Source: Gemmobacter sp034519525
Lineage (GTDB): Bacteria; Pseudomonadota; Alphaproteobacteria; Rhodobacterales; Rhodobacteraceae
Assembly: GCA_034519525.1 (NCBI GenBank)
Contig: JAXHOJ010000054.1
Location: 62,001-126,000 of the forward strand
Direction of reading: 5' to 3'
Length of the DNA stretch: 64,000 bases
The first letter of the stretch is position 1. Every line of letters starts with the position of its first letter. The position numbers were made by a program, and so were the translations under genes. Of the stretch, positions 24,010 through 33,434 are shown in pieces. The notes beneath the pieces were generated by a model, which was not told the origin of the DNA, ran no database searches, and was given only the letters and a program-made list of their open reading frames with translations.

Positions 24010-24749
24010 TATCGCGCCAACCATCCGCCATCGACATTCAGCACGGCGCCATGCACATAGGCTGCCGCCTGAGAACACAGATATACGGCGGTTCCGGCAA
24101 TATCCTCGGCACGGCCCCAGCGGCCTGCCGGGATGCGCTCCAGAATGGCGCGGTTGCGGTCCGGGTCGGCGCGCAGGGCCTCGGTATTGCTGGTTTCGAT
24201 ATAGCCGGGCGCAATGGCGTTTACGTTGATGCCCTTGGCCGCCCATTCATTGGCCATCAGCTTGGTCAGCCCCGCCACCCCATGTTTTGACGCGGTATAG
24301 GACGGCACGCGGATGCCCCCCTGGAACGACAGCAAAGAGGCGATATTGACGATGCGCCCCGGTGCACCCCGGTTGATGCAATCCTTGGCGAAAGCCTGGC
24401 TGGTGAAGAACAGCGCTTTCAGATTGACGTCGATCACATCATCCCAATCCGATTCGGTGAACTCCACACTATCCGCACGGCGAATGATTCCTGCGTTGTT
24501 CACCAGAATCGAATAGCCCTGCCCGGCAAAGCTGCCGGTTGCGGCCATGGGATCTGCAAAATCCAGCTGCAGGGCATCGGCGGTGCCCCCTGCTGCGGCG
24601 ATCAAGGCCAGCGTCTCGGCGCAATCGCGCCGCGCCGCACAGGTAACCACGGCCCCCGCCTGTGCCAGACCCAGCGCGATCGCCTGCCCCAGACCGGTGT
24701 TCGCGCCCGTGACCAAAGCCTTATGCCCTTGAAGCGAAAATATATTCAC
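24009..24749 (-). CDS. kduD: 2-dehydro-3-deoxy-D-gluconate 5-dehydrogenase
   Basis: The protein has 246 residues and is a classical short-chain dehydrogenase. The Rossmann motif TGANTGLG is at residues 14-21, NNAG at 84-87, catalytic Ser138, and YTASK with Tyr151 and Lys155. The C-terminus has YVHGAVLNVDGGWLAR. It reduces 2,5-diketo-3-deoxygluconate (DK-II) to KDG with NAD(P)H. Its start overlaps the kduI stop by 4 bp, so the two are co-transcribed. Members of this subfamily are easily confused with gluconate 5-dehydrogenase, but the kduI linkage supports KduD. Confidence 0.9.
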   Translation of the reverse strand: MNIFSLQGHKALVTGANTGLGQAIALGLAQAGAVVTCAARRDCAETLALIAAAGGTADALQLDFADPMAATGSFAGQGYSILVNNAGIIRRADSVEFTESDWDDVIDVNLKALFFTSQAFAKDCINRGAPGRIVNIASLLSFQGGIRVPSYTASKHGVAGLTKLMANEWAAKGINVNAIAPGYIETSNTEALRADPDRNRAILERIPAGRWGRAEDIAGTAVYLCSQAAAYVHGAVLNVDGGWLAR

Positions 24750-25570
24750 CGCAGATCCCCCGGCTGGATAAAGTCCATGTCGGTGTAATCGACATTGTCA
24801 CCCGCCATGGCCCAGATGAAGGTATAGCTGCCGATGCCCGCGCCCGAATGGATCGACCAGGGCGGCGAGATCGCGCCCTCTTCATTGGCGATGAACAGGT
24901 GGCGGGTTTCCTGAGGCTCGCCCATCAGATGCAGCACACGGGATTTCTCATCCATGCCGAAGTAAAGATAGGCCTCCATCCGGCGGTCATGGATATGGCT
25001 TGGAATGGTGTTCCAGATCGAGCCTTCTTCCAGCGTGGTATAGCCCAGGATCAACTGGCAGCTTTCCATCACCAGCGGATGGATGAACTGGTTGATAACC
25101 CGCTTGTTCGAGGTCTCAGTGGCCCCCAGCCGCACCTCCTTGCTGTCGGCCAGCCGGATCAGGCGATGGGGATAGGCGTGATGCGCAGGGCAGGAGGTGA
25201 TGTAGAACCGCCCCTCGCCCTCGAACGTCACCGCTCCGGCGCCCATCCCCAGATACAGCACATCGCCCCGGTCAAGCACCCAGCTTTCGCCACCCGCGCG
25301 GACAGTGCCGGGGGCGCCAATGTTCACGATGCCCATCTCGCGCCGATCAAGGAAGGACGGCGTCTTCGTCTCGGCCACGGCATCCAGCACCAGACTGCCA
25401 CCGCCGGGCACGGCGCCGCCCATCACGAAACGGTCGTAATGCGTGTAGATCAGCCGGATCTGCCCATCTGTGAACATGTCAGAGGCCAGGAAATTGCGGC
25501 GCAGCGTGGCAGTATCCATCGTCTTCGCATGGTCAGCATGTACTGCATGGCGCGTTTCAACGTAAAGCAT
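24746..25570 (-). CDS. kduI: 5-dehydro-4-deoxy-D-glucuronate isomerase
   Basis: The protein has 274 residues from the start at 25570; E. coli KduI has 278. The N-terminus HADHAKTMDTATLRRNFL matches the family's HSAHAKTLDT opening. Cupin metal ligands appear in HIHDRRMEAYLYF and in WSIHSGAG near the end. It isomerises 5-keto-4-deoxyuronate (from KdgF) to 2,5-diketo-3-deoxygluconate for KduD. The longer GTG form at 25609 would run into the regulatory region and add residues with no family match. The start at 25570 follows AGAGG at a reasonable distance. Confidence 0.92.
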   Translation of the reverse strand: MLYVETRHAVHADHAKTMDTATLRRNFLASDMFTDGQIRLIYTHYDRFVMGGAVPGGGSLVLDAVAETKTPSFLDRREMGIVNIGAPGTVRAGGESWVLDRGDVLYLGMGAGAVTFEGEGRFYITSCPAHHAYPHRLIRLADSKEVRLGATETSNKRVINQFIHPLVMESCQLILGYTTLEEGSIWNTIPSHIHDRRMEAYLYFGMDEKSRVLHLMGEPQETRHLFIANEEGAISPPWSIHSGAGIGSYTFIWAMAGDNVDYTDMDFIQPGDLR

Positions 25571-25602
25571 CATGGCCTCTGGATCTAGTGATGTCATATG
25601 TC

Positions 25603-25625
25603 TTGACACTTATTGTATGATATGC
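25603..25625. promoter_or_regulatory. divergent kduI/kdgK control region with ATCATACAA half-site
   Basis: TTGACA (25603-25608) is followed by TATTGTATGATAT (25611-25623). Its reverse complement contains ATCATACAA, one half of the 27-bp palindrome before kdgD. It lies between the divergent kduI (start 25570) and kdgK (start 25661) genes, so one regulator could control both. Exact -10 boxes cannot be set with confidence. Confidence 0.45.
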
Positions 25626-25660
25626 TGTCTCGGTCAAGTGCTGTCCGAACAGGAGGAAGG

Positions 25661-26569
25661 ATGCGCATTCTGTCTTTGGGCGAAATGATGGTAGAACTGT
25701 CTGGTGCTGGCCCCGGCCTGTGGCGCAGCGCCTTCGCGGGCGATACCTACAACACGGCCTGGTATCTTGCCGCCCTGCGCCCCGGCTGGCAGATCAGCTA
25801 CGGCACGCGCCTTGGGGCAGATGCCATGTCGGATGCCGCCGTAACGGATATTGCCCGGGCCGGGATTGGCACGGCCTGGATCAACCGCGATCCACAGCGC
25901 AGCATCGGGCTGTACATGATTGCGCTGCAAAATGGCGAGCGCAGCTTCAGCTACTGGCGCGGCCAATCGGCGGCCCGACATCTTGCCGATGATGAAGAAT
26001 GGCTGGTAGCCGCCTTTGATGCGGCGGATGTGATCTATCTGTCCGGCATCACGCTTGCCATTCTTGACGCAGCGGGCCGCGCGCGGCTTCTGTCTGCCTT
26101 GACCGGGCGCCGCGTGGTTTTCGACCCGAATCTGCGCCCCCGGCTTTGGCAAGATCTGGCAACCCTGCGCCAGACCATCACCGCTGCAGCCGCCATGGCA
26201 GAGATCTGCCTGCCCAGTTTCGACGACGAACATGCGATTTTTGACGATCCATCGCCCGAGGCGACGGCGGATCGCTATGCAAAAGTGGGCGCACGAGAGG
26301 TTGTGGTGAAAAATGGCACGGGCCCGCTTGCATTGCGCAGCGACGGGGCAGCGTGGTCGTCACCAGCCCCCGAACCGGTGGTGCCTGTCGATACCACCGG
26401 CGCAGGCGACAGCTTCAATGCGGGCTATATGGCGGCGCGCCTGTCCGGCAGCGACATGGCGCAGGCCGTGCTGGCCGGCCAGAGGCTGGCAGCGCAGGTG
26501 GTGCAGCATCCCGGCGCGCTTTTGCCACGCCATGTGATTGATGGATTTGTTCCTGGAGGGTCAGCATGA
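25661..26569 (+). CDS. kdgK: 2-dehydro-3-deoxygluconate (KDG) kinase, PfkB family
   Basis: The protein has 302 residues and is a ribokinase-fold sugar kinase. The N-terminal LGEMMVEL is typical of KDG kinases, GDTYNTAWYLA binds substrate, and DTTGAGDSFNAGYM near residue 244 carries the catalytic Asp250 and anion hole. It phosphorylates KDG to KDPG for Entner-Doudoroff aldolase, which is not in the window. The start at 25661 follows GGAGGAAGG. The gene overlaps udh by 4 bp. It completes the KdgF-KduI-KduD-KdgK isomerase route. Confidence 0.91.
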   Translation: MRILSLGEMMVELSGAGPGLWRSAFAGDTYNTAWYLAALRPGWQISYGTRLGADAMSDAAVTDIARAGIGTAWINRDPQRSIGLYMIALQNGERSFSYWRGQSAARHLADDEEWLVAAFDAADVIYLSGITLAILDAAGRARLLSALTGRRVVFDPNLRPRLWQDLATLRQTITAAAAMAEICLPSFDDEHAIFDDPSPEATADRYAKVGAREVVVKNGTGPLALRSDGAAWSSPAPEPVVPVDTTGAGDSFNAGYMAARLSGSDMAQAVLAGQRLAAQVVQHPGALLPRHVIDGFVPGGSA

Positions 26570-27369
26570 AGCGGCTTCTGATCACCGGCGCAGCGGGCGC
26601 GCTTGGTTCTGTCATGCGGGATCGCCTGGCATCCATGGCAGATATTCTGCGCCTGGCCGATATCGCAGAAATCGGCGCGGCGCGACCCAACGAGGAAATC
26701 ATCCACTGCGATCTGGCGGATGCAGGCGCTGTTGATGCGATGGTATCAGGCTGCGACGGAATCCTGCATCTGGGGGGCGTTTCCGTCGAACGGCCGTTCC
26801 CGCAGATTCTGAGCGGCAATATCATCGGCCTGTATAATCTTTACGAGGCTGCGCGGGCGCACGGCATGCCCCGTATCATCTTTGCAAGCTCCAACCATAC
26901 GATCGGCTTCTATCCGCAGGACGCGAAGCTGGGGCCGGACTGCACGTTTCGTCCGGACGGGCTTTATGGCGTGTCAAAGGTCTATGGTGAAGCGCTCGCG
27001 CGGATGTATTTCGAGAAATTCGGACAGGAAACTGCGCTGGTGCGAATCGGTTCCTGCACGCCAGAGCCCGTCAACCACCGGATGCTGTCGACCTGGTTTT
27101 CGCAGGGCGATTTTGCAAGCCTGATCGCGGCGGTGTTTCGCGCCCCGACCCTCGGTTGCCCGGTGATCTGGGGCGCCTCAGCCAATACTGCGGGCTGGTG
27201 GGATAATTCGCATCTCGACTGGCTTGGCTGGTCGCCGAAAGACAATGCCGAAAACTATCGTGCGCGGCTGGATGCAGAGCAGCCGCAGCCAGCGCCGGAT
27301 GATCCGATGGCGCGGTATCAGGGCGGCCTGTTCACCCAGTTCCCGATCTACAAGGAGAATGAGCAATGA
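26566..27369 (+). CDS. udh: uronate dehydrogenase
   Basis: The protein has 267 residues and is an extended-SDR fold enzyme. The NAD-binding motif TGAAGALG is at residues 8-15, Ser in FASSNHTIG near 108-109, and the catalytic Tyr134 and Lys138 in YGVSK. RIGSCTPEP and WGASANTAGWWDNSH are hallmark segments of Agrobacterium-type Udh. It oxidises D-galacturonate or D-glucuronate to the 1,5-aldarolactone using NAD+, feeding Gli, Gci and KdgD. It overlaps kdgK upstream and the broken semialdehyde dehydrogenase gene downstream by 4 bp each, so all three form one operon. Confidence 0.93.
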   Translation: MKRLLITGAAGALGSVMRDRLASMADILRLADIAEIGAARPNEEIIHCDLADAGAVDAMVSGCDGILHLGGVSVERPFPQILSGNIIGLYNLYEAARAHGMPRIIFASSNHTIGFYPQDAKLGPDCTFRPDGLYGVSKVYGEALARMYFEKFGQETALVRIGSCTPEPVNHRMLSTWFSQGDFASLIAAVFRAPTLGCPVIWGASANTAGWWDNSHLDWLGWSPKDNAENYRARLDAEQPQPAPDDPMARYQGGLFTQFPIYKENEQ

Positions 27370-28892
27370 GCTTCACCCCCCACGGCCGCCACCTGATCGC
27401 CGGCGCCTGGATCGCCACCGAAGCCCGTTTCACCTCGGAACCGGCGCATGGCCCGGCGCATTCGTTTTCAGTGGGCACGGCCGATCTGGTGGCGGCGGCC
27501 TGTGCGGCGGCGGAAGCGGCGTTTGTGACCTATTCCCGCATCTCCCGCGCAGACCGCGCCCGGTTTCTGGACACCATCGCCGACGAGATCGAGGCCCGGG
27601 CCGAGGCCATCACCGAAATCGGCAGCCAGGAAACCGGCCTGCCCGCCGCCCGGCTGCAGGGCGAGCGTGGCCGCACCACCGGACAGCTGCGGCTGTTTGC
27701 CAGCCACATCCGCGACGGCGATTACCTCGACCGCCGCCATGATCCGGCCCTGCCCGACCGCCAGCCCGCACCGCGCCCGGACATCCGCCTGATCCAGCGC
27801 CCCATCGGCCCGGTCGCCGTCTTCGGCGCCTCCAACTTCCCGCTGGCCTTTTCAACCGCCGGGGGCGGACACGGCCTCGGCCCTCGCCGCAGGCTGCCCT
27901 GTCGTCGTCAAGGGCCATTCCGCCCATCCCGGCACCGGCGAGATCATCGCCGAAGCTATTCTGGCTGCCATCACATCATGTCATCTTCCTCCGGGCGTGT
28001 TTTCACTGATTCAGGGCGGGCATCGGGATGTTGGCACGGCACTCGTTACCAATCCGTTTATAAAAGCCGTGGGTTTCACCGGATCGCTTGCAGGCGGGCG
28101 GGCGCTGTTCGATCTTTGCGCCACGCGCCCCGAACCGATCCCGTTTTTCGGCGAGCTGGGTTCTGTTAACCCCCATGTTCATTCTTCCGGGTGCAATGTC
28201 GGCCCGTGGCGCGGAATCGCCGCAGGCTGGGCGGGCAGCCTGACGATGGGGGCGGGGCAGTTCTGCACCAATCCCGGCATTGCCGTGGTGATGGAAGATC
28301 AGGCTGCGGCGCTGGGGCAGGCCACGGCTGCGGCGCTGCAGGGCGTCGGGGCGCAGGTGATGCTGACCGAAGGCATCGCCCATGCCTATGCCACCGGCCG
28401 TGACCGTGTCGCCGCAGGCACCGGCGTGCAGGCTCGCTGGACGCAGAGTTGTCGACCGGCGGCAGGCCCTGCCGCAACTGTTTATCGTGAAAGGAGCGGA
28501 CTGGCTGGCGCAGATCACACCTGAGCGAAGAGGTTTTCGGGCCGCTGGGCCTGATCGTCACCGCGCAAGACCCGAAGAAATGCTGCAGATCGCCCGAAGC
28601 CTGGAGGGCCAGCTGACCGCGACCATGCATCTGGATGCCCCCGACACCGCGCTGGCCCGCCGCCTGCTGCCTGGTCGCTGCGGGCCAGCCAAGGCCGGGC
28701 GGGTGCTGGCCAGCACGGCTTCCCCCCACCGGCGTCGAGGTCTGCGACCGCCATGGTCCCGGCGGGCCATACCCCGCATCCACCAAACTTCGGCTACTTC
28801 CGTCGGGACAATGGTGCCCATCAGACGGTGGCTCAGACCCGTCAAGCTTTCAGAATATCCCACCAGAACTGCTGGATGAGGGGTTGGCGTAA
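27366..28892 (+). pseudogene. 2-oxoglutarate semialdehyde dehydrogenase (2,5-dioxovalerate dehydrogenase), frameshifted
   Basis: The gene spans 1527 bp (about 508 codons), the normal length for this aldehyde dehydrogenase subfamily, but has several frameshifts. The first frame is good to about 27866 (GPVAVFGASNFPLAFSTAGG). One extra G in a G-rich run then breaks it. The next frame carries AVGFTGSLAGGRALFDL and FFGELGSVNP. An extra C near 28171 and a missing A near 28214 compensate each other. GAGQFCTNPGIAVV carries the active-site Cys region. The C-terminal NIPPELLDEGLA is in yet another frame. Intact, it would oxidise the KdgD product to 2-oxoglutarate. Homopolymer indels suggest sequence error; true inactivation is the alternative. 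Confidence 0.85.
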
Positions 28893-28953
28893 TGGCGCAG
28901 TTGTGCCCAGGCACTGCTTTGGCATAAGCAGAACCTTGCTGAAGAGGGTTCTC

Positions 28954-29694
28954 ATGGCGATTACACCCGGCACAGATGCACAGCCCCCCCAGGGCCAGAC
29001 ACTTGTTGTGCAGGTTCGTGACGCAATCCGGGCTCAGATTGCCGGTGGCATCTTCAAGCCGGGTAGATCGCCTGCCCTCGGAAGCCAGGCTGACGCAGGA
29101 TTTTGGTGTCAGCCGCACGGTCGTGCGCGAAGCAATCGCCGCCCTGCGATCAGATCGCCTGGTGGAGCCCCGCCAAGGCGCCGGTGTTTTCGTGCTGGAG
29201 CCTCCGGCGGCAGAAACCTTGCCGTTTCGCAATCTGGACCTGGCGCGCGTTTCTTCGCTGATCGAGATGCTGGAGTTGCGCACGGCGGTCGAGGGTGATG
29301 CAGCAGGGCTTGCTGCGCTGCGCCGCTCGCCCGCACAGGAAGAAACCATCATTGAGGCATTTGAAGGAGTTTGTCGGCTCGCCCGCCTTGGCGAGCCGAC
29401 ATCAGGTCACCGATTTTGCCTTTCACACCGCGATCGCCGAGGCTGCCAACAACCCGCTGGTTCAGCGAGTTCCTACGGCTGATCGGCAAGACACTGATCC
29501 CGCGACGTGCCGTCAGCGATCGATGGTGATCCTCGGTTACACCGGAGTATCCACGCCTTCTGGAGGCAGAGCACGAAGCCATCGTGACTGCTATCCAGAA
29601 TGGAGATGAAACTGCCGCGCGCGAGGCGATGCGGCACCATCTGAAGAACAGCCAGGCCAGATACCGCCAGTATCTGCGCAGCACACGGCGCTGA
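28954..29694 (+). pseudogene. second GntR/FadR-family regulator, frameshifted
   Basis: The gene spans 741 bp (about 246 codons), the same size as the GntR gene at 17464 and clearly paralogous. Shared stretches include VVREAIAALRSDRLVEPRQGAGVF, SSLIEMLELRTAVEGDAAGLAALRRSPAQ and FHTAIAEAANNPL. The start at 28954 follows AGAGGG. The frame changes after about residue 36 (KPG), again near 29370 and again near 29470-29540, so no single frame is complete. It sits between the uronate operon and the GlpD/kinase/transporter operon and could regulate either. The ATCATACAA palindrome near kdgD is a candidate target. Confidence 0.82.
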
Positions 29695-30159
29695 AGGCGC
29701 CATTTCAGATCAGCAAGTCTTTGGAATAGTACGGTATTCTGCCTAACGCCGACAGATGCGCCGGATATCGCGCGGCTGCTTTCTGCCCTGTGAGGCTGGA
29801 GCCTGTGTTGTGTCGTTTCACTGCAGGCCCACAACCGCGACATGGCCCAATTTTTTGAACGGCAGTCGTGCCCGTCTGGCAGTGGGCTGTGAAGCTGCAT
29901 CACAGCAAGATACCCAGAAAGTAGATAATATCAGCGCTTTGGCTTCTATGGATGCGTGGCGTTCTGCCCGTTGCGACATGCTTCCATCTAGGCAGGAGTG
30001 TCGAGAGAAACACCCCGACCGTTGAGACGCGGCAAAGAGGAAGAGGCGGATAACACACTGATATCCGCACCTGTACGACAAAAGTATTAATTAATGTAAT
30101 GTTTGATTGACATAAATAAAGTATCTGGCAATTCTCGGGCATCACAGCAGGATCGCCCC
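29695..30159. other. 465-bp intergenic region with AT-rich promoter
   Basis: No gene is supported here. The last 90 bp are unusually AT-rich for this genome (TATTAATTAATGTAATG, then TTGACATAAATAAAG) and probably hold the promoter of the downstream catabolic operon. TTGACA is at 30107-30112. CTGTACGACAA (30071-30081) reads TTGTCGTACAG on the other strand, which fits the T-x-G-T-xxx-A-C pattern of FadR-type sites. Confidence 0.45.
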
Positions 30160-31860
30160 ATGGAATCGCACCCCATCACCGCCCAGCAAACAGGAGCCAG
30201 AGCGCGCGAATGGGCGAAGCTGGCTGCGCTCTCTGCACCGCAAGTCGTGATCGTCGGAGGCGGTGTGAATGGAATCGGCACTTTGCGGGATCTGGGGCTG
30301 AATGGTATCTCAGCCGTGCTGCTGGAAACCGGCGATTTCTGCGCGGGCGCCAGCGGGGCCTCCAGCCGGATGGCACATGGCGGGCTGCGTTACCTGGAAG
30401 GGCGTGAGTTTCGGCTGGTGGCAGAGGCCGCACGCGAACGCAATCTGCTGCTGCAAGATGCGCCGCATCTGGTAAAGCCACTGGAAATTGTGGTGCCCAT
30501 GGCAGAGCTGATCTCTGGCCTGCCGCTTGCAGTTCTGCGTTTTCTTGGCCTGTCGAGCCGCCCGGGGCCGCTCAGCCTTGCGGCGCTGGCCGGTGCGCTG
30601 GTCCTGTACGAACGCTTTGGCGCCGTGCGGCAGCGCTGCCGCGATTCCGCATGGCCTTGCTACCAGCAGAGCTTTCCGCCGGGCCTGCCACAGCGGATGC
30701 GCGCCGTGGTCAGCTATTTTGATGGACAGATCCTGCGGCCAGAAGCCCTGGTGATGGAAATGCTGGGCGAAGCCTGCGCAAACACGTCGATAGCGGCGAT
30801 CAATCATGTGGATTGGCGGCCATCGCCCAGGCCCCGGCACGCTGAGGGTGACAGACCACGAGCGGCAACAGCGCAACCCTGCGCCCGCAGATCATCGTCA
30901 TGCCCGCGGTGCTGCCGCTCGACCGGGTGAATGGGCGCGGCTCGGCCTGCAGACCCGGCTGGTGCGTGGGTGAAGGGGGCGTATCTGGTTCTGCGCCACC
31001 CGGATCTGCTGCGCCGCATGGCGGGACGCGCGTTCTATTTCGACGATGGCTCTGAGGGCGGATGGTGATCTGCCTGCCGGTGGATGACACCGTGCTGATG
31101 GGCGTACGACCGAGTGAACCACCGATCCCGCCGATCAACGGAGGCAGAGCGGGGCAAGAGGTCACCTATCTGCCCCTGCGCGCGTTGATTGTTTGCAAGA
31201 TATCAAAATCGGCCCGCAGCATGTGGTGGCCGTGACAAGCGGAATTCGTCCGTTGCAGGCGGGCGGGGGCAATGCAACACAGGCAGCGCGCGACCATGTT
31301 CTGTCGAGCACCATATCGCGGGCCTTCCCGTCCTGTCGCTAATCGGCGGGAAGTGGACAACGCCGTTCCATTGCTCTGGAACAGGCGGCGGATCGGGTTC
31401 TGGCGCATCTGGGGCAATCCCGGCAAGCAGCACCGCAGATCGAGCCGTATCCCGGTGCAGCCCCTGTCGATACCCGCGCTTTGGCCCCAGCAGTTTGACC
31501 TACAGATGGATCGGGCCGAAAGTCTGGTCGCCCAACTGCGGCGCACTGGCCGGGCAAGTCGCCGCTTCTGTGCGGCTGCGGATGATACGGCGCTTGAAGC
31601 AACCGTTCCGTCCTATACGCGGCGCGAGGTTTCTGGCTGGCCGATGCCCGTATGGCCCTGAACGCTGGAGATGTCTGGTGCTGCGCCGCCGGGCTGGTGC
31701 TGGAGCGGGCAACTGACAGCCGCCACCCTGCAGGAACTTGCAGAGGTTCTGGCTGCCGCTCTTGGAAAAGATTCTGACTGGGCGGCGGCGCAGCTTGCGA
31801 CCGCGACGACAGATCCGCGTATTCTTGGCCTTGCAACAGCGGGGAGGCAGGCATGGCTGA
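30160..31860 (+). pseudogene. FAD-dependent glycerol-3-phosphate (polyol-phosphate) dehydrogenase-like, frameshifted
   Basis: The N-terminal 220 residues are clean: the FAD motif VVIVGGGVNGIGTLRDL, then SGASSRMAHGGLRYLEGREFRLVAEAARERNLLL, a GlpD-family hallmark. Frame changes near 30830, 30970, 31060, 31170 and beyond scatter the rest across frames. Recognisable pieces continue in order: KGAYLVLRHPDLLRRMAGRAFYFDD, VICLPVDDTVLMG, GLPVLSLIGGKWTT, and an end near ATLQELAEVLAAALG. The start at 30160 follows AGGA. The 3' end is approximate; TGA at 31858-31860 would overlap the kinase start. Erythritol-phosphate dehydrogenase (EryB) belongs to the same family, so a polyol phosphate is as likely a substrate as glycerol 3-phosphate. 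Confidence 0.8.
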
Positions 31861-33304
31861 ACAGGAAACGCCACTGGTTCTGGCAATTGACGCGGGGGGA
31901 ACAGCCGTCAAGGTGGCGCTGGTCGCGCCGGATGGCCGGGTGATCGCCCAGCGCCACGCGGCGGGCGAAGCACAGCACCTGCCGGATGGGCGGAGTGGGC
32001 CGATGCGCAGGCCTTCTGGCAGGCGACCGCACAAACCATCCGGGCACTGCTGACCGAGGGCAGCCGCGGGGCAACTGGTCGCAGTGGGCTGCACCGGCTT
32101 GGCAACGGCATTTTTCTGGTGGATGCCGAGGGTCGCGCCACACGGCCCGGGATCGTTTCGGTCGATCATCGCGCGCAGCCTCTGGTCGACAGGCTGGCAA
32201 GTCAGGGGGGCGCCTGCCTGCCCTGTCGGCGCTGAATGGGAACCGGCTCTGGGGCGGGCAAACCCTGATGCAGCTGGCAGGCCTTGCAGAAGCAGAGCCC
32301 ACGGTGATGGCGGCAACCCGCTGGGGGCTGGCCTGCAAGGGATTTCCTGCGCTTTTGTCTGACAGGCGCTGCGCTGACAGATCCAACCAGAGTGCCAGCG
32401 GCGGTGCGCCTGATGGATATGGCCGGGGGGCCACTCCTTCTCTGCCAGCTCCTGCAGGCGCTTGGCCGGGCAGATCTGCTGGAGAAGCTGCCGCCCATAT
32501 TGCCCAGTTCGGCTATGGCGAGCCGGGCGGGTTTCGGCAAGAGGCTGCGGCAGAAACCGGGCTGCGCGGAAGGCTTGCCCGTTGCAGGCGGGATGATGGA
32601 TGTGGCGGCCTGTGTGCTGCGGCAGGGGCGGGCGTGACATCGAGACTGGGCGACTGGTGATGATTGCTGGCACCTGGGCCATCAGCGCGATGGAGGTGAC
32701 GAGACACCCTGCCCTGCCGCCAGCCGCTGCTGAGCATGATCCACCGCGATGGGGCTGCCCGGCTGGTGGCCGAAGGCGGCCCTTCTTCCGCTGCCAACCT
32801 CGGGTGGTACTCTGGACAGGGCTCGCCAGCGTGGGCGGTTGACGGCCGCCGAAGCCGTGGCGGCATTGGATCACAGCCCAGTTTTTGCGCGGCGCTGCCA
32901 TTTCCTGCCCTATGTCCATGGGCCAAAGCCGCGTCAGGGCGCCTTTGTCGGATTGGCCGCAACCGATGACACGGCAAAGCATGATCCGGGCGATCTGTGA
33001 GGGCGTGGCCTTCCAGCTACCGCCGCCATGCCGAAGAGATCCTGCCCCATGCAGGCGGCATCTGGCGTGCAGCAAGCCGTTGACGGGTGGGGGCCGCACG
33101 TTCCCCGCATTGGGGGCACAGGTCTTTGCAGATGTCTGCAACCGGCCCGTTGAGGTTGTTGCCGCAGAAGAGGTGGGCGCATTGGGGGCCGCGATCTGTG
33201 CGGCGGTGGCAGGTGGGATTTATCCCGATCTGACCACGGCGGCAGCCGCCGTGAGCCGGATTGGCCGCACCCATCTGCCGAACCCCGGACATGTGGCGTT
33301 CTGA
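31853..33304 (+). pseudogene. FGGY-family carbohydrate/polyol kinase, frameshifted
   Basis: The gene spans about 1452 bp (483 codons), near the normal FGGY length. The N-terminus PLVLAIDAGGTAVKVALVAPDG is the phosphate-1 motif. In-order fragments in other frames are FLVDAEGRATRPGIVSVDHRAQPLVDRL, ALNGNRLWGGQTLMQLAGLAEAEP, GGMMDVAACVL, MIAGTWAISAMEV, the adenosine motif LTGGGRTFPALGAQVFADVCNRPVEV, and GALGAAICAAVAGGIYPDL. At least six frame changes are needed. It probably phosphorylates a polyol or ketose that the GlpD-like enzyme then oxidises. The substrate is not readable from the sequence. Confidence 0.82.
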
Positions 33305-33434
33305 TGATGACAGATACAAGGAATTCCAGCGGCTTGACCGGGGAATGATGGACCTGTGCGCGGGGGTGCTCCTGACGGGCATCGGCGGAGGATCGGGCGA
33401 CAGGCCGGACGACAGCCAAACAGGGAGAGAGAAG

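Noticed and set aside
32356..32364. TGTCTGACA copy inside the FGGY kinase region
   Set aside because: It is mid-gene, encoding part of a conserved LTG motif in the repaired frame; not at a promoter.
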